Below, piece by piece: positions 63,971 through 64,000 of a stretch of 64,000 nucleotides of DNA (its first letter is position 1; each line of letters starts with the position of its first letter). The DNA comes from Tissierellia bacterium. GTDB taxonomy: Bacteria > Bacillota > Clostridia > Tissierellales > Tepidimicrobiaceae. The stretch lies in the NCBI GenBank assembly GCA_012839745.1, contig DUMS01000002.1, positions 1 to 64,000 on the forward strand, given 5' to 3'. The translations under genes and the position numbers were made by a program. The notes under the pieces were generated by a model that saw nothing but the letters and a program-made list of their open reading frames with translations, did no database searches and was not told where the DNA came from.

Positions 63971-64000
63971 ATAAACACCCCCTTGATTAATATGAAACAT

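Noticed and set aside
1..64000. CRISPR arrays, tRNA or rRNA genes, prophage or intact insertion sequences
   Set aside because: No regularly spaced direct repeats, no tRNA-like cloverleaf or rRNA sequence, and no transposase or integrase gene was recognised.

Overview
The window reads as the chromosome of a low-GC, strictly anaerobic Firmicute (Clostridia/Tissierellia-like). The evidence is the AT-rich sequence, strong AGGAGG-type ribosome sites with many TTG and GTG starts, a class I hybrid-cluster protein, a selenocysteine formate dehydrogenase with NuoE/NuoF-like partners, two-component systems with GerMN and HtrA proteins, and Na+/solute symporters. The family assignments come from motifs read by eye; the taxonomic guess is inference. 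I see no rRNA, tRNA, CRISPR array, prophage or intact insertion sequence.

Layout: 1-2.7 kb, a NarL-type two-component system (response regulator cut by the window edge) and an AI-2E-type permease on the minus strand. 2.9-5.4 kb, ddl-murF. 5.6-13.6 kb, an M16C peptidase, a broken DUF4474 gene, a TDT-type permease, a YfcC-type carrier and PepD. 13.6-13.8 kb, a MITE-like inverted repeat. 13.8-19.9 kb, a C_GCAxxG_C_C protein, an HtrA protease divergent from an OmpR-type two-component system, an AviRa-like methyltransferase, a nitrilase-family amidase and a small LDCC-motif protein. 20.3-26.7 kb, exonuclease III, TrkH/TrkA, an old-yellow-enzyme reductase and a lipoprotein phosphoesterase. 26.7-33.3 kb, a MacB-like ABC exporter whose permease is split by a frameshift at an A AAA AAG heptamer, a SelW-like selenoprotein and a YtrA-type GntR/ABC operon.

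33.3-40.4 kb is the most interesting region. It holds hcp, a dead GNAT gene, a small zinc ribbon, repeat elements, and a three-gene minus-strand operon: a DUF1858 domain fused to a leaderless solute-binding domain, a cysteine-rich HypB/UreG-like GTPase, and a soluble ABC ATPase with its own N-terminal helical domain. There is no membrane subunit. The same GTAAC-N4-GTTAC dyad precedes both hcp and this operon, 31-32 bp from a -10-like hexamer, which suggests one CRP/FNR-type activator (HcpR-like) and a link to hybrid-cluster or nitrosative-stress metabolism.

40.5-43.5 kb has a VanY-type carboxypeptidase, a HAD phosphatase, a coiled-coil protein and a MoaD-like protein. 43.6-50.1 kb is a formate dehydrogenase operon (nuoE-nuoF-fdhA-mobA-fdhD) in which fdhA carries an in-frame UGA with a well-formed bacterial SECIS hairpin. 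50.2-57.8 kb has a glutamate-cysteine ligase, a YbaK deacylase, a YczE-type membrane protein, a third two-component system with a GerMN lipoprotein, a TtcA-like enzyme and a ZIP transporter. 57.9-64 kb is a minus-strand cluster: symporter small subunit, Na+/solute symporter, FMN reductase, acyl-CoA ligase, an unusual KAS III and an SDR. It probably imports, activates and condenses an acid substrate.
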